From Halichondria panicea (taxonomy: Eukaryota > Porifera > Demospongiae > Suberitida > Halichondriidae), in contig NC_087388.1 in NCBI RefSeq assembly GCF_963675165.1, positions 2,954,800 through 3,018,799 of the forward strand: a stretch of DNA of 64,000 nt, in the 5' to 3' direction. Under the pieces are notes generated by a model. It was given only the letters and a program-made list of their open reading frames with translations. It was not told the DNA's origin and did not search any database. Numbering within the stretch: position 1 is the first letter of the stretch; each line of letters opens with the position of its first letter. The position numbers were made by a program, and so were the translations under genes. This document shows, piece after piece, positions 47,701 through 52,316 of this stretch.

Positions 47701-48270
47701 TGTCATACTCCATTCCCCCCTCAACTAGATAGCACCCGCCATTGATAATCTTGGAGAGATCTTGAGGTACATCTACGAATGGAGGTAACGATCTGGTTGA
47801 GGTGCCACAGAGGCGAATGACGGCCACACACGTTAGATTCTTTTCGTCCCTTTCAATAACTGCATTTGTGAAGTGAGTAGTTCCTATGGCAACTCGAACA
47901 TTGCTTGTGGAGATGAGGTGATGTCGTGTCTCCGCAGGGAGGGAACGGAGGGCGGCTTCTATAGAGTTAATGACTCCTTCTGTCTTGTCCCATGAAGTCG
48001 GACGTTTCGCAAAACCAATCACCTGCGTTGAGATTTTAGCTTAGTTTAATAGTGTGGTTGCTCAGTAGACTCGCAAGCCGTCACTGTTGCAGGCGAACAG
48101 TTCGCCTGCAACAGTGACGGCTTGCGAGTCTAGTTGCTCAGTGCAATATCAATACGTGTGCAAGATCAGATGGAAATCAAGAGACTCACCCTACCACCAT
48201 GCAGAACTGCAGTGTCCGTGTTTGTGCCCCCAACATCCACACCAATCACGTACTGCTCGTCTAAGCTCAT
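13591..48270 (-). CDS. Hydantoinase/oxoprolinase (HyuA-like) fused to DUF917 (S-methyl-thiohydantoin desulfurase-like)
   Basis: Sixteen exons, minus strand: 48270-48190, 48022-47489, 47382-47213, 46907-46727, 46494-46405, 46305-46078, 45291-45187, 43565-43370, 42846-42641, 41568-41478, 40922-40769, 40359-40074, 39934-39660, 14412-14229, 14073-13872, 13754-13591. Every junction keeps frame; they sum to 3147 nt, or 1048 residues. Residues 1 to about 600 are the ATPase-fold hydantoinase half: [16 protein letters not shown] (8-23), [27 protein letters not shown] (298-309), IGLGGGSLV. Residues from about 635 to the end are DUF917: [45 protein letters not shown] and the end [29 protein letters not shown]. 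The family opens or desulfurates cyclic hydantoin-type compounds using ATP; the true substrate is unknown. The same fusion is known in fungi and bacteria. Intron 13 is about 25.2 kb and full of transposons; the others are short. Confidence 0.93.
14805..15400 (+). pseudogene. Non-LTR retrotransposon (LINE) 3'-end remnant
   Basis: The frames read [18 protein letters not shown], then across a shift [39 protein letters not shown] and [20 protein letters not shown], then [12 protein letters not shown]. This is the carboxyl end typical of LINE reverse-transcriptase polyproteins in invertebrates. At least two frameshifts and no upstream RT make it a dead 5'-truncated copy. It lies in the giant intron, opposite in strand to the host gene. 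Confidence 0.75.
15401..15884. other. Intron sequence without recognisable content
   Basis: AT-rich DNA between the LINE remnant and the first satellite-like monomer. I see no exon, inverted repeat or protein similarity. Confidence 0.4.
15885..16075 (+). repeat. Outlying monomer of the 17.7-21.2 kb satellite
   Basis: It carries the satellite's diagnostic order: CTGTGACTCAGACACTCATG, CAGTCACTCACTCAGAATCC, GAAATCAGTGTGTAAA, GGTGGTTGAAAA, AACCTCAT. It ends with CGAAATTACTATAG, which is otherwise found only in the monomer near 20.92 kb. The DNA directly after it leads into the THAP/Harbinger remnant. Confidence 0.75.
16205..17045 (+). pseudogene. THAP-domain plus Harbinger-type DDE transposase, decayed
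   Basis: The first part reads [13 protein letters not shown], then after a frameshift [11 protein letters not shown] and [16 protein letters not shown], then [19 protein letters not shown]: a THAP-type DNA-binding domain. From about 16555 the DDE_Tnp_4-like catalytic half follows: [52 protein letters not shown], and beyond stops [22 protein letters not shown] text, ending [13 protein letters not shown] near 17005. Several stops and shifts rule out activity. Confidence 0.8.
17046..17689. other. Intron sequence without recognisable content
   Basis: No exon chain or protein similarity is seen. The open frames on each strand (about 60-70 codons) look like chance. Confidence 0.4.
17690..21170 (+). 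repeat. Satellite array, about 18 monomers of 145-220 bp
   Basis: The unit runs GCCATTACTATCCAACAATA, TTTGTAGCTGCATGCATTGT, TCTGCAGTAAACGACATATA, TACTGTGACTCAGACACTCA, GAATCCAAGAAATCAGTG, AAAACATATTTTATAATAGG, GAAAAATCCTTCCACTTC, AAGGATGACCA, ACCTCATCAAGTGAATAATA. Full units are about 205-215 bp; several copies (for example near 18110, 18460, 19435, 19590) skip the first block and are about 150 bp. Divergence rises to the right. The array lies inside intron 13 of the hydantoinase-DUF917 gene. The small open frames within it are repeat artefacts. Confidence 0.95.
21293..21609. mobile_element. MITE with about 50-bp terminal inverted repeats
   Basis: TAGTCTCATGAATCAGCCGC at the left and GCGGCTGATTCATGAGACTA at the right continue as inverted repeats for about 50 bases with one mismatch. 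The total is 317 bp. The interior holds no transposase. The ends may include a TA target site. Confidence 0.85.
21694..21791 (+). repeat. Tandem duplication of a 49-bp unit
   Basis: The unit TATTATATCGATTACATGAG followed by TTTGAGGTGACACCTCAACC occurs twice back to back without visible difference. The block GAGGTGACACCTC is itself a short palindrome. Confidence 0.85.
21797..22095 (+). repeat. Dispersed repeat with TATGCCTCG end and TG microsatellite (copy 1)
   Basis: It starts TTATGCCTCGAGGCGTAGCC, then GGATACGGTA, a TG run of about 40 bases, then GCTTCTAGCCACGTTCTCTT, GGATTTTGATTCGTGGATT and GCCTTTTCAGA-like text. Related copies with the same order lie at 38985-39135 (reversed), 41652-41935 and 42055-42330. 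Confidence 0.7.
22477..22755 (+). CDS. DIRS-like element: proline/serine-rich gag leader
   Basis: The ATG at 22477 opens [17 protein letters not shown], followed by TPPTPPGST, a short helical [20 protein letters not shown] stretch and a Ser/Pro tail. It stops at 22755. A GT (GTCAGC) after base 22733 could be a donor joining it to the larger gag frame through the AG at 23773, but the phases differ by one base, so splicing is unproven. Confidence 0.55.
   Translation: MDPVPPTSIPPTSIPDGSTTPPTPPGSTSAQLATRARILQQVIDATVNRAMSTAMAGVSATVDATVRTALSTSSSEVPPSSHAPSTGQHNYK
23100..23620 (+). repeat. Tandem 'GGTGAACGCATCACC' repeats inside the DIRS-like element
   Basis: The core GGTGAACGCATCACC is partly palindromic and recurs about ten times, set in longer units of the order CTGCTGGCATGGCACTCGG, CTCAATTGCATAACTCACAC, CCCTAAGCAACTAGGGGTAC, CTCCAATACATAAGC. 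The block separates the gag leader from the main gag frame. Confidence 0.85.
23783..24619 (+). CDS. DIRS-like element: Gag with CCCH zinc finger
   Basis: The start is not an ATG; the frame is open from about 23774. Conserved-looking text includes [47 protein letters not shown] and, near the end, [19 protein letters not shown] followed by [12 protein letters not shown], a CCCH finger plus a Cys/His knuckle as in DIRS gag proteins. It should coat the RNA template. Related decayed copies lie at 29560-29960, 34089-35677 and 60990-61576. Confidence 0.75.
   Translation: MAHSPPATSLTSVELTASGTTPLPTAHRKTIVVAPGLPALDRTMVELILAELFVDLAELPPAKGHAPAATNRPLDSLTQPANPVQPKRLIPDLGTWVQCFSLYTAVLLTKHPHRATSLMLYQKNIGYLSQRFRWPTWVLYDYSFRQEAADLGKIDWSQLDYGLHAKYFHHINSSLDAWCSICHSGEHRQGNCPLTNQKQPSPGEPIRKRQNTSQSPAPKRPLPERSLPPICQNFNFGNGVCRFGPRCSFVHVCWRCQGPHPMTRCRRQGSNPQQGYHN
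24620..24918 (+). other. Spacer between gag and RT of the DIRS-like element
   Basis: AT-rich spacer with stops in all plus frames. No splice pattern or hairpin stands out. How the RT frame is translated is not visible. Confidence 0.4.
24919..26613 (+). CDS. DIRS-like element: reverse transcriptase-RNase H
   Basis: A 564-codon open frame. RT motifs in order: [17 protein letters not shown] (about residues 111-127), [34 protein letters not shown] at 235-238 (catalytic aspartates) and [10 protein letters not shown]. RNase H motifs follow: [10 protein letters not shown] near 397, [21 protein letters not shown] near 457 and the final DALSR near 509. It copies the element's RNA to DNA and removes the template. 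The whole length is open, so the copy is young or selected. Confidence 0.92.
   Translation: MSQLRPASSCSLPPHLCDIVTPLKLEEWARNMLSHPDAIFTGIILAGLTGGFRIGFNHRSTQLQSARSNMRSAVDHPDIVNNYLLLEKTAGRIGVLSTSLEDSISPQTSPFGVIPKKSKPGLIIDLSAPEDHSVNDGIDKALCSISYVKIDEVANYVLSFPPGALMAKIDIKHAYRNIPVHPDDRHLLAMRWQDEILVDKVLPFGLRSAPIIFTAVTDALQWIIQNKGASSLFHYLDDYITVGPPNSPQCSHNLEIIKQTCQELGVPLEESKSEGPTACLTFLGLELDSATRIIRLPQDKLARLRQSLSDWGSRKAVRKRELLSLIGHLQHAAKVVRQGRSFLRRLIDLATVVNHLEQFVRLNIGARSDITWWRTFAHQWNGTSMLYAYSLQRPQLHVYSDASGSWGCAALTGPAWFQLQWPPATGECHISAKEMIPIVIAAILWGKNWQGLSVRFHSDNSAVVALLNSGSVRDDSMMHLMRCLTFVAAFFNFIFSSAHIPGAENVLTDALSRNKAQLFLSLSPQARRLPSSIPKAVLELLLGEKPDWTSQAWIRLWNSIFTTP
26133..27518 (+). CDS. DIRS-like element: tyrosine recombinase
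   Basis: The frame is open from 26133 but recognisable recombinase sequence starts near 26560 ([34 protein letters not shown]), so the real start is probably inside the overlap with the RT frame. Catalytic-domain signatures: [15 protein letters not shown] (first Arg), [15 protein letters not shown] (His-x-x-Arg, near 27347), [16 protein letters not shown] (Trp/His position and nucleophile Tyr). It integrates the circular DNA intermediate. All four hallmark residues are present. Confidence 0.9.
   Translation: MGMRSFDRPSMVPAPMAPSHRGMPHFSQRNDPYCHCCNTMGKKLAGPIGAVSLRQFSSRSATQFGFCSRRFNDASHAVLNICGCIFQLHFLVCTYSGGRERSDRRSLSEQGSIISLSLPSGTETTLINTQSSPGASSRGETGLDITSLDKVVEFYFHHALAPSTQRTYTSAQARYLSFCAQFDITPLPLQETHLCRYVSWLAKDNIAHTTVKSYLSALRHLQIARNHPDPMISTFPKLEGVIRGIKMQQARHKTSSPKRLPITLAHLHKLRSFFASKGNEVDSFMLWAAICTCFFGFMRSGEMTIPSESAFDVSVDNIADPQVVKVRLKASKTDPFRQGVEIVLGRTNNPLCPVTALLSYLALRGNRQGFLFLFADERPLTKSRFVSQVRDALSRLGVDSSRYAGHSFRIGAATAAGAHGLSEPVIQMLGRWKSSAYQLYIRTPRDKLASYSAVISTEPAP
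27840..28046 (+). repeat. Duplicated exon-like block
   Basis: Two related stretches, near 27853-27906 and 27997-28046, read AGATCC.GG.AGAATCA.. then TTGAGG.CCTGGTAAGCCACA. Each looks like a small exon ending in a GTAAGC donor. The second could encode [14 protein letters not shown] do not recognise a protein. Confidence 0.45.
28049..28282. mobile_element. MITE with CCGTATAGCGCGAAATTTTC ends
   Basis: CCGTATAGCGCGAAATTTTC (left) and GAAAATTTCGCGCTATACGG (right) form inverted repeats of about 24 bp around 234 bp, flanked by TA on both sides. The interior has no coding sequence. It lies directly after one of the duplicated exon-like blocks. Confidence 0.88.
28283..29559 (+). other. Decayed transposon-like region, protein not identified
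   Basis: An exon-like block at 28358-28447 ([20 protein letters not shown], then a GTAAGC donor) and a charged block at 28716-28850 ([20 protein letters not shown]) suggest remains of a multi-exon element gene like the one at 33165-35677. Near 28540, [19 protein letters not shown] has a W-x-C-x2-C ending like the tail of a PHD finger. Stops and shifts separate these pieces. Confidence 0.4.
29560..29960 (+). pseudogene. DIRS-type gag remnant
   Basis: The frame gives [20 protein letters not shown], which parallels [15 protein letters not shown] of the gag at 23783-24619. After a shift it continues [20 protein letters not shown], parallel to [20 protein letters not shown]. An Ala-rich run precedes it. 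It is a dead copy. Confidence 0.7.
29961..31139. other. Unassigned intron sequence with exon-like blocks
   Basis: At 30496 an AG is followed by an open stretch ([20 protein letters not shown]) to a stop near 30668, and a near-repeat of [10 protein letters not shown] occurs twice (about 30604 and 30685). The 134-codon frame at 30722-31126 has no similarity that I know. Probably transposon debris. Confidence 0.35.
31140..31560 (+). pseudogene. Pogo/Tigger-like transposase remnant
   Basis: Separate frames read [20 protein letters not shown] (the psq-type helix-turn-helix start), then [38 protein letters not shown], and [16 protein letters not shown], which matches the 'DPKPPKVV' block after the first catalytic Asp region of pogo transposases. 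Stops and shifts are frequent. Confidence 0.65.
31740..31870 (+). repeat. Repeat shared with 39395-39535
   Basis: Both places read TTTCTTTCTTTCTTTGTT, ACC.GTATTTTATC, GAAGGTCCTGCGAA-like text, CTACTCCAGAA.TGGGTTGG and CTAAT..GGATTAGGC.CGTTTACACAAA, in the same orientation. Both include a frame for RLLQKWVG. An unclassified element family. Confidence 0.6.
31935..32160 (+). pseudogene. Tc1/mariner transposase C-terminal fragment
   Basis: [20 protein letters not shown] followed by [20 protein letters not shown] is the region around the third catalytic acid (E in NPIENLW). After a shift [15 protein letters not shown] is the usual Tc1 end. It closely resembles the minus-strand copy at 35885-36720, so two members of one family are present. 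Confidence 0.85.
32161..32726. other. Intron sequence without recognisable content
   Basis: AT-rich DNA between the Tc1 fragment and the long inverted-repeat element. No exon or protein similarity is seen. Confidence 0.4.
33165..35677 (+). CDS. Multi-exon transposon-type gene: basic/DNA-binding-like start, proline repeats, coiled coil, gag-like domain
   Basis: Phase-consistent exons: 33165-33207 ([14 protein letters not shown]), 33305-33463 ([20 protein letters not shown]), 33524-33636 (a Lys-rich stretch), a proline-repeat exon ending at 34016 (..NKSWWESFD), and 34089-35677. The fourth exon has one internal frame break at a run of seven Cs near 33893. The last exon starts with a leucine-rich coiled coil ([20 protein letters not shown]), then a Ser/Thr/Pro-rich stretch, then a DIRS-gag-like domain: [79 protein letters not shown]. 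The C-terminal CCCH finger appears lost by a shift. Function unknown; probably the gag-type gene of the surrounding element. Confidence 0.6.
33690..33935 (+). repeat. Proline-coding minisatellite
   Basis: Variants of GACCCCCCACCCGTGCCTAC and AACCCTTCACCAGTACTGAC alternate about six to eight times, encoding [19 protein letters not shown] run of seven Cs near 33893 breaks the frame relative to the downstream exon. Confidence 0.85.
35885..36720 (-). pseudogene. Tc1/mariner-like transposase with a GT-AG intron-like insertion
   Basis: On the minus strand: [17 protein letters not shown], then across shifts [20 protein letters not shown] (DNA-binding half), [20 protein letters not shown] (first catalytic Asp), [37 protein letters not shown] (second Asp) and [20 protein letters not shown] (third acid). 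Between RPKP and HPTK the frame is broken by about 110 bp (36376 to 36266) that start GTATAT and end CTATACAG; removing them restores the frame exactly. Frameshifts in the N-terminal half make the copy inactive. Confidence 0.8.
37027..37130. repeat. GGAATCTTGAAATC subterminal repeats (left)
   Basis: Irregular tandem GGAATCTC and TGAAATCTT units next to the left end of the 37012-38675 element. The matching right-hand block is at 38475-38655. Confidence 0.75.
37386..37830 (+). repeat. Tandem repeat of about 120-145 bp containing exon-like GATGGACGAAGCGAGGGACAA
   Basis: Four related units contain ATGCATCACAGGATGGACGA, AGCGAGGGACAA, ACTCTTAATG..AGTGAGCTTA and CAGTACCAGCGTAATAAT. In three of them CACAG precedes GATGGAC like a splice acceptor, and the last leads in frame into the Ulp1-like exon ([18 protein letters not shown]). 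This may be multiplication of an exon with its flanking intron. Confidence 0.7.
37832..38174 (+). pseudogene. Ulp1-like cysteine protease end plus PHD finger (copy 1)
   Basis: [20 protein letters not shown] and [13 protein letters not shown] form the C-terminal part of a C48/Ulp1-type protease, with the nucleophile Cys in DC. It is followed by a PHD finger: [23 protein letters not shown], then after a small deletion [18 protein letters not shown] and a stop. The catalytic His and Asp regions are absent. The same pairing recurs at 57780-58285. This combination is known from integrase-type (Ginger/KRBA2-like) DNA transposons. Confidence 0.75.
38340..38460. repeat. Two short GC-rich hairpins
   Basis: CGCCGCCGCCCTCTACCGTT against GGAGGGCGGCGGCG, then GGGCGTGGCC against GGCCACGCCC. 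The first resembles the text at 14869-14910 (GTCGCCGCCC..AACCGTTG..CGGAAGGAGG), so it may come from the same LINE family. Confidence 0.55.
38475..38655. repeat. GGAATCTTGAATGGAATCTTG minisatellite (right)
   Basis: About ten irregular units of GGAATCTTGAA(TGGAATCTTGAAATCTT). It is the right subterminal block of the 37012-38675 element. The open frames in it are artefacts. Confidence 0.85.
38985..39135 (-). repeat. Dispersed TATGCCTCG/TG-repeat element (reversed copy)
   Basis: Read on the minus strand: TTATGCCTCGGTGCGCATGC, GCAAGCGAGGTATACGG, a TG run, AGACTGCTACAGCTGCTCAAG. It is the same family as 21797, 41652 and 42055. Confidence 0.75.
39395..39535 (+). repeat. Repeat shared with 31740-31870
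   Basis: Colinear and in the same direction as the copy at 31740-31870, including CTACTCCAGAAATGGGTTGG and GGATTAGGCCCGTTTACACA. After it, GCGGATAGCCGGAATCC and AACCCGGATTAAAGCC..TGTAAACGGG form a hairpin. Confidence 0.6.
40465..40742. mobile_element. Pogo/Tigger-type MITE
   Basis: CAGTAGATTCTCGTTAATCC and its inverted match GGATTAGCGAGAGTCTACTG enclose 278 bp and are flanked by TA on each side. Ends and TA target site are those of pogo/Tigger elements. It lies in the intron between the exons at 40922-40769 and 40359-40074 of the hydantoinase-DUF917 gene. Confidence 0.88.
41652..41935 (+). repeat. Dispersed TATGCCTCG/TG-repeat element (copy 3)
   Basis: Order: TTATGCCTCGAAGGGCATGC, GAGGTATACGGTAGTGTG, a TG run of over 40 bases, GACTGCTACAGCTGCCC, CTATAGGCTTCTAGTAAAGT, TTTCTTGGATTTCAATTCG. 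It is intronic. Very similar to the copy at 42055. Confidence 0.8.
42055..42330 (+). repeat. Dispersed TATGCCTCG/TG-repeat element (copy 4)
   Basis: TTATGCCTCGGTGCGCATGC, GCAAGCGAGG, TATACGGTAGTGTG, AGACTGCTACAGCTGCTCAA, TTTTCTTGGATTTTAATTCG, GCCTTTCCAGAAGAGTGCGT. With copy 3 it makes a direct pair 0.4 kb apart in one intron. CCACCGAGGCATCAGC near 42020 and 42488 is a further shared piece, also seen near 36970 in reverse. Confidence 0.8.
42870..43169. mobile_element. Small inverted-repeat element, family A (copy 2)
   Basis: CAGGGTTTCGTC at the left and GATGAAACCCT at the right, with ACAAAACATTTGGGGG and GGGAAAGTTCACCCCCTGCC inside as in the other copies. It lies in the intron between the exons at 43565-43370 and 42846-42641. 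Confidence 0.75.
43570..45186. other. Intron 7 of the hydantoinase-DUF917 gene
   Basis: About 1.6 kb. It contains an A-rich run near 43950, AGC/AGT trinucleotide repeats at 43990-44050 (TAGCAGTAGTAGTAG) and a hairpin near 44790-44834 (AAACCCCA against TGGGGTTT). No other gene is seen. Confidence 0.6.
48066..48132. mobile_element. 67-bp perfect palindrome with 9-bp flanking repeats
   Basis: Arms of 33 bp (48066-48098 and 48100-48132) are exact reverse complements around a single A; outer ends TAGACTCGCAAGCCGTCACT. GTTGCTCAG stands directly outside each end (48057-48065 and 48133-48141). It looks like a tiny hairpin insertion with a 9-bp target duplication, in intron 1 of the hydantoinase-DUF917 gene, 150 bp from its start. 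Confidence 0.88.
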
Positions 48271-48419
48271 TATGCTGCAACACACTTATTAAAAGACCAG
48301 AAACTGAATTGACACGTGCTCTGCAATGGTTGGGCGGAGTCTAAAGGGCTCTGGCGACCACCCCTTCTACTTGAGAACAAAGGCGCTAGGCGTGGTCTCC
48401 AGTCTAAAATAATCTACAA
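48271..48419. promoter_or_regulatory. Bidirectional promoter region between hydantoinase-DUF917 and AKTIP
   Basis: Only 149 bp separate the two divergent start codons, so both 5' UTRs and core promoters must overlap here, unless upstream non-coding exons exist. No TATA box is evident. CCAAT-like or ETS-like motifs are not convincing. Confidence 0.6.
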
Positions 48420-50432
48420 ATGGCACTGAGTGAGAGTCTTAGCGGATCCTCTGGGAGGAAGTCTCCACTCAATCTGAGGGAAGATTTATCCAAGATTTAT
48501 GACAGCTTCTTCCTGGAGTCAACTCTCATGGCTGAATAGTACGTGTACAGTTTCACTCGTTGTTTTGCCCCCGAGAAAAGATCTGCCCGCCAGACCATAA
48601 TCGAATCCTCCTCAATTATTTAATTATACAAACCATATGATCCAACCGGCATAAAACTATCTGATAGGCAATCCACCACTCCCTTCCCATGCGGATGTGG
48701 GGCTGGCAAGTCTATTTCGGATGTGGTATAATGTTAGACTCCCCAGGCCATACTTTGAAGGAGGGATAAGTACTATAAAAAATTAGTTCAATCCTTTAAA
48801 GTATGGCCCGCAAGACTATAGTATAATGTGTGCCCTGTCCTCCCTTGCAGCTGTCAGCTCCTCAAGCATCCTGTTCCTGGTGTTTACATTCTGCCATCCA
48901 GTGTATCCTCACTGAGTGAGTGGGTTGAGTTATGGCTACAGCATAGATTATATTGAAGGAAAATTGATAACCGTTTATACTGCCCAGTGATTTGTGTATC
49001 ATGATACTAGCAGTATAGTGTTCAGTGCAATCTCCATCGTATGAATGCAGTCTGGTATGGGATTATCTGTCTGAGAGTTGGGATCTACAAGGGAGGCATT
49101 TTCAAGTTCAGAGTGTCAATACCAGCCAACTATCCTGATGGTGGATGTCCGGTAAGATTCTTGTAGTAGATCAATTCATGTGTAAATGTGTAATGGTTTT
49201 CTGCAGGAGTTTGACTTCCAGGCAGGAGTGTACCACCCCCAGGTGGACCTCGGCACTGGGCAGCTGGACACTAAGAAAGAGTTCCAACGATGGAGAAGAG
49301 ACGTCAACCACATTCATCATCTTCTCAAGTATGCCAAGAGTATTTTCAACAATGTGGATGTACACGACCCTTGCAATGGAGAAGCGGCTAAGTTGTAAGT
49401 ACAGTACATATAGCAATGAGGTACCTGCATGTATGCACAAAGCCCTGGTCAGTTGACTTAAGCAAGTACTAGGGTGAAATCGAACGTGCACTGTGCTCAA
49501 CCTGTATGGTCACTCGATTTAGAACCTTGGATAATAAAATAGTTGATATGATTATCTGGTTTGCAGGTTCAGAACTGATTTGGAGAGGTACAAACAGAAG
49601 GTTGCTGAGAGCATTGAGCAATGTAGAGAGGACACTCTCAGCCCGGACTCGTCAGACCCACACAGTATCAAGTGAGTCGTCAATAACTTAGACAATGTGG
49701 GTGTCTTACACATTATACTTGTACATATACTTCTGTATGACTGTCTCTTAACTCTTATGTGCGTAATTTGTGATATCCTCCTCGTAGGTGTGGTATATCT
49801 GAAATATACCACGTGACCGCAGCACTATCAAATGGCTAGTTAAGAAACAAGTCGTCACCTACAGATGCTTAGGAGCTTCCTAGGTCCGAGCGTTGGGCAT
49901 TCGACGAAATATATCTTAGCCATCTTGTTGGAGAGCAGCTTCTGTGTATTCTGCCGGCGCTTTTGGATTCTTAGTACCTTCAAGCATGGCTCTTTTCTGT
50001 TTGCTTACACTTTCTTGAACAAATGAAAAAACTCGAAAAATACCTTGAAAACTGTGCATGCCTGGGGCTGTGTTATTTTTGTATTGATTGTAGAGCGTAC
50101 GTTGCGTGGCCAATGAGATCAATTAGTGTTAGTGGTGACGTAAGTGTGGTATAATTAAGGATATTTTCGTGCATAGAACTGCAGAATGGACAGTGGATGT
50201 AATGAAAGCAGCACGGACTGAAATATTCGAACCAAAGGTGCATATACATAATTGTAATGATAATTATAGATATTTTATGTATATATAAATTGGGGCTCAC
50301 ATGATTCTGCCTGTATTTCTACAGTTTCTCCAAGAAGATACAGTAGGACGTAATGCTCAGACTTGTGGACTCTCCTGGGTTGAACCAGGTACACAGGAAC
50401 CCTTCAGTAAAACCATTTCTTCCTGGCATTAA
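48420..50432 (+). CDS. AKTIP: AKTIP/FTS, inactive ubiquitin-conjugating-like (UEV) protein
   Basis: Exons: 48420-48538, 48851-48915, 49051-49151, 49207-49394, 49567-49664, 50185-50237, 50325-50432; all phases fit, giving 243 residues. Order of matches to animal AKTIP: FFLESTLMAEY, HPVPGVYILPS, WYGIICLRVGIYKGGIFKF, IPANYPDGGCPEFDFQAGVY, HPQVDLGTGQLDTKKEF, WRRDVNHIHHLLKYAKSIF, and the C-terminal CGLSWVEPG..EPFSK. The UEV fold is clear but there is no Cys where E2 enzymes carry theirs (the HPQVD..G block lacks it), as in all AKTIPs. In mammals it forms the FHF complex with Hook and FHIP proteins, linking endosomes to dynein, and binds AKT1. The donor after 49664 (GTATCA) is inferred from phase; reading through would give a short isoform ending in TGA at 49674. 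Confidence 0.93.
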
Positions 50433-50934
50433 TAATTATTAATTTTGTGATGGTTTATTTTATGTCTGCTAACAGTAATTAATATTTTTAGACCAATTAT
50501 AATGTTATAATTGACAGTTCTATGCAATGGTCTCGAATAGTAAGCTTTTGGTGATTGGCTAAACAAAAGGTACATTTACCACATGCATACTTGATCGCTT
50601 GCTTTTAGCTCAACAAGCTAGCCTAATGGGTAAGGCAGGGTGAAGTAGGCTGGGCCCATCATTGCATCGGTAGACAATATCCTGTTGAGTACAATGGGGT
50701 AACTATGAGACACCGATGAAAAAGGGTTAGCTTGCTCTCAACATTAAATTTTGTTAACGAGATTCCTAACTTTTTAATTATTAGCGTTTAGTGTTAATTA
50801 CAAATTCGATACCCGTTTTTATAGTACTTATAATTATAATTAACGTTTATAAATATAAACATAGTCGCTCGCATAACACGTGTACTCACTAGTAAAATAA
50901 CGCGTGCAGTTAGAGCAGCTCTGGAGGACTATAA
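50433..50934. other. 3' flank of AKTIP, no gene seen
   Basis: AT-rich with TAATTATAATTA-type runs. No AATAAA close to the stop codon was seen. No other feature can be supported. Confidence 0.4.
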
Positions 50935-50939
50935 TTTTC

Positions 50940-52310
50940 CCTTACAGAAATGCAATGAGTGTGACACGTGTTTGGCACATATCAGTTGCACGCATATACT
51001 CTCATAGCACACACTTCTGACATGTATGCCACACGTGTGCTACACTTCATAATTTCGCACTCAAACGTGGTACAAGTGCAGGAGGAGAGTAACATAAAAG
51101 CTGTACTAAGAGTGCCCCATGAATGTACTGTGAATGCAGTCTGCACACGTGCTGCTCTTATTGTATGCACGCGTACTGCACCTATGTATTGCTTGTGTGT
51201 GGCATACGTGTATGGTACGCATGCCACACACATGTCACACGTGTGCATAACGTGTGTGGTGCTTTTGTCTCACACCTATGCTTCCAGATTCAGCACACGT
51301 GCTACATACATGTAGCACATGTGCTGCTTGCTTTATGCACATATGATGCCCTTGCCATTGTTACCATGGAAACTCAAGATATCGTCTATCCAATATAAAA
51401 CTGCAGTATACAGTAGATCACATTAAGGACTTGTGCTATATATATTTGTTCTTTTCCTAGTTCTCCAACCTCTGTTGCATAAGAAGTATATATAGGCGTT
51501 TTCTTTTAGCTTTGCTTGCAGCTTGAAAATGTTCTTTTTACCTACATTAGAAAATAACGTGAAAACTACACTTCCTTGTACCAGGAGTGTATAAGGACTT
51601 GTGCTTGTACATATACTAATGTACCAGTTTTAACCACTACAGAAATAGAACCAACAGACTACTTAGTATGTAAACAACTCACCAATCTCTAAAACAGTTT
51701 TCTCTGGGATTTTCTCCTTTGAACTTGTTGCCTGTAGCATTGCTTGTCACTGGTTGGTAAGACACATTAGCATTCTCTTCAGTCTTCAGCCAACTTTAAA
51801 AAAGAGCTATAAGTCCTTATTAACTAGACCAGAATTTGACAAAGATTTGAAGTAAACTTTTGACAGCTGCTAGTAATACAGTGTGTGGAACGAGTGCAGT
51901 TGGCATGCGTGCAAGTACACGTGTGTGGCTTGTATGCAGTTCGCTCGCATACCAACTGGATGTGTGTGAAACGAGTGCAGTTGGTATGCGTGCAAGTACA
52001 CGTGTGTGGCTTGTATGCGGTTCGCTCGCATACCAACTGGATGTGTGTGGAACGAGTGCAGTTGGCATGCGTGCAAGCACACGTGTGTAGCTTGTATGCA
52101 GTTTGCTCATATACCAACTAGATGCGTGTGGAAGGCGTGCAACAGACACGTGTGCAGGCTACATGCGTGTGGCATATATGTACGATAGCCGTAAAGCTCG
52201 GTTCTCGTGACACGCTTGTCCTGCACATAAATATCCATTGCACACGTGCAGCACTCATTGTTGCATGTGTGCAGCATACGTGCTGCACTTATACATTTCT
52301 GTAAGGGTTA
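50940..52310. mobile_element. CACGTG-rich fold-back element with CCCTTACAGAAATG ends
   Basis: CCCTTACAGAAATG near 50940 returns as CATTTCTGTAAGGG near 52297-52310. Both flanking blocks (50955-51330 and 51885-52290) are dense in ACACGTGTGC, GCACACGTG and CATGCGTG, mostly palindromic and able to pair. The middle (about 51410-51870) is ordinary AT-rich DNA with a repeated AAGGACTTGTGCT. All open frames here are by-products of the repeat. Confidence 0.7.
51885..52135 (+). repeat. 81-bp tandem repeat, three copies
   Basis: Units start at AACGAGTGCAGTTGGCATGC (51889, 51970, 52051), exactly 81 bp apart, and contain AAGTACACGTGTGTGGCTTG and TTCGCTCGCATACCAACTGG. The unit length is a multiple of three, so all six frames stay open across the array. 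Confidence 0.93.
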
Positions 52311-52316
52311 GCATTC

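Noticed and set aside
51820..52188. Overlapping open frames on both strands rich in His, Thr and Cys
   Set aside because: They arise from the 81-bp repeat, whose length is a multiple of three.
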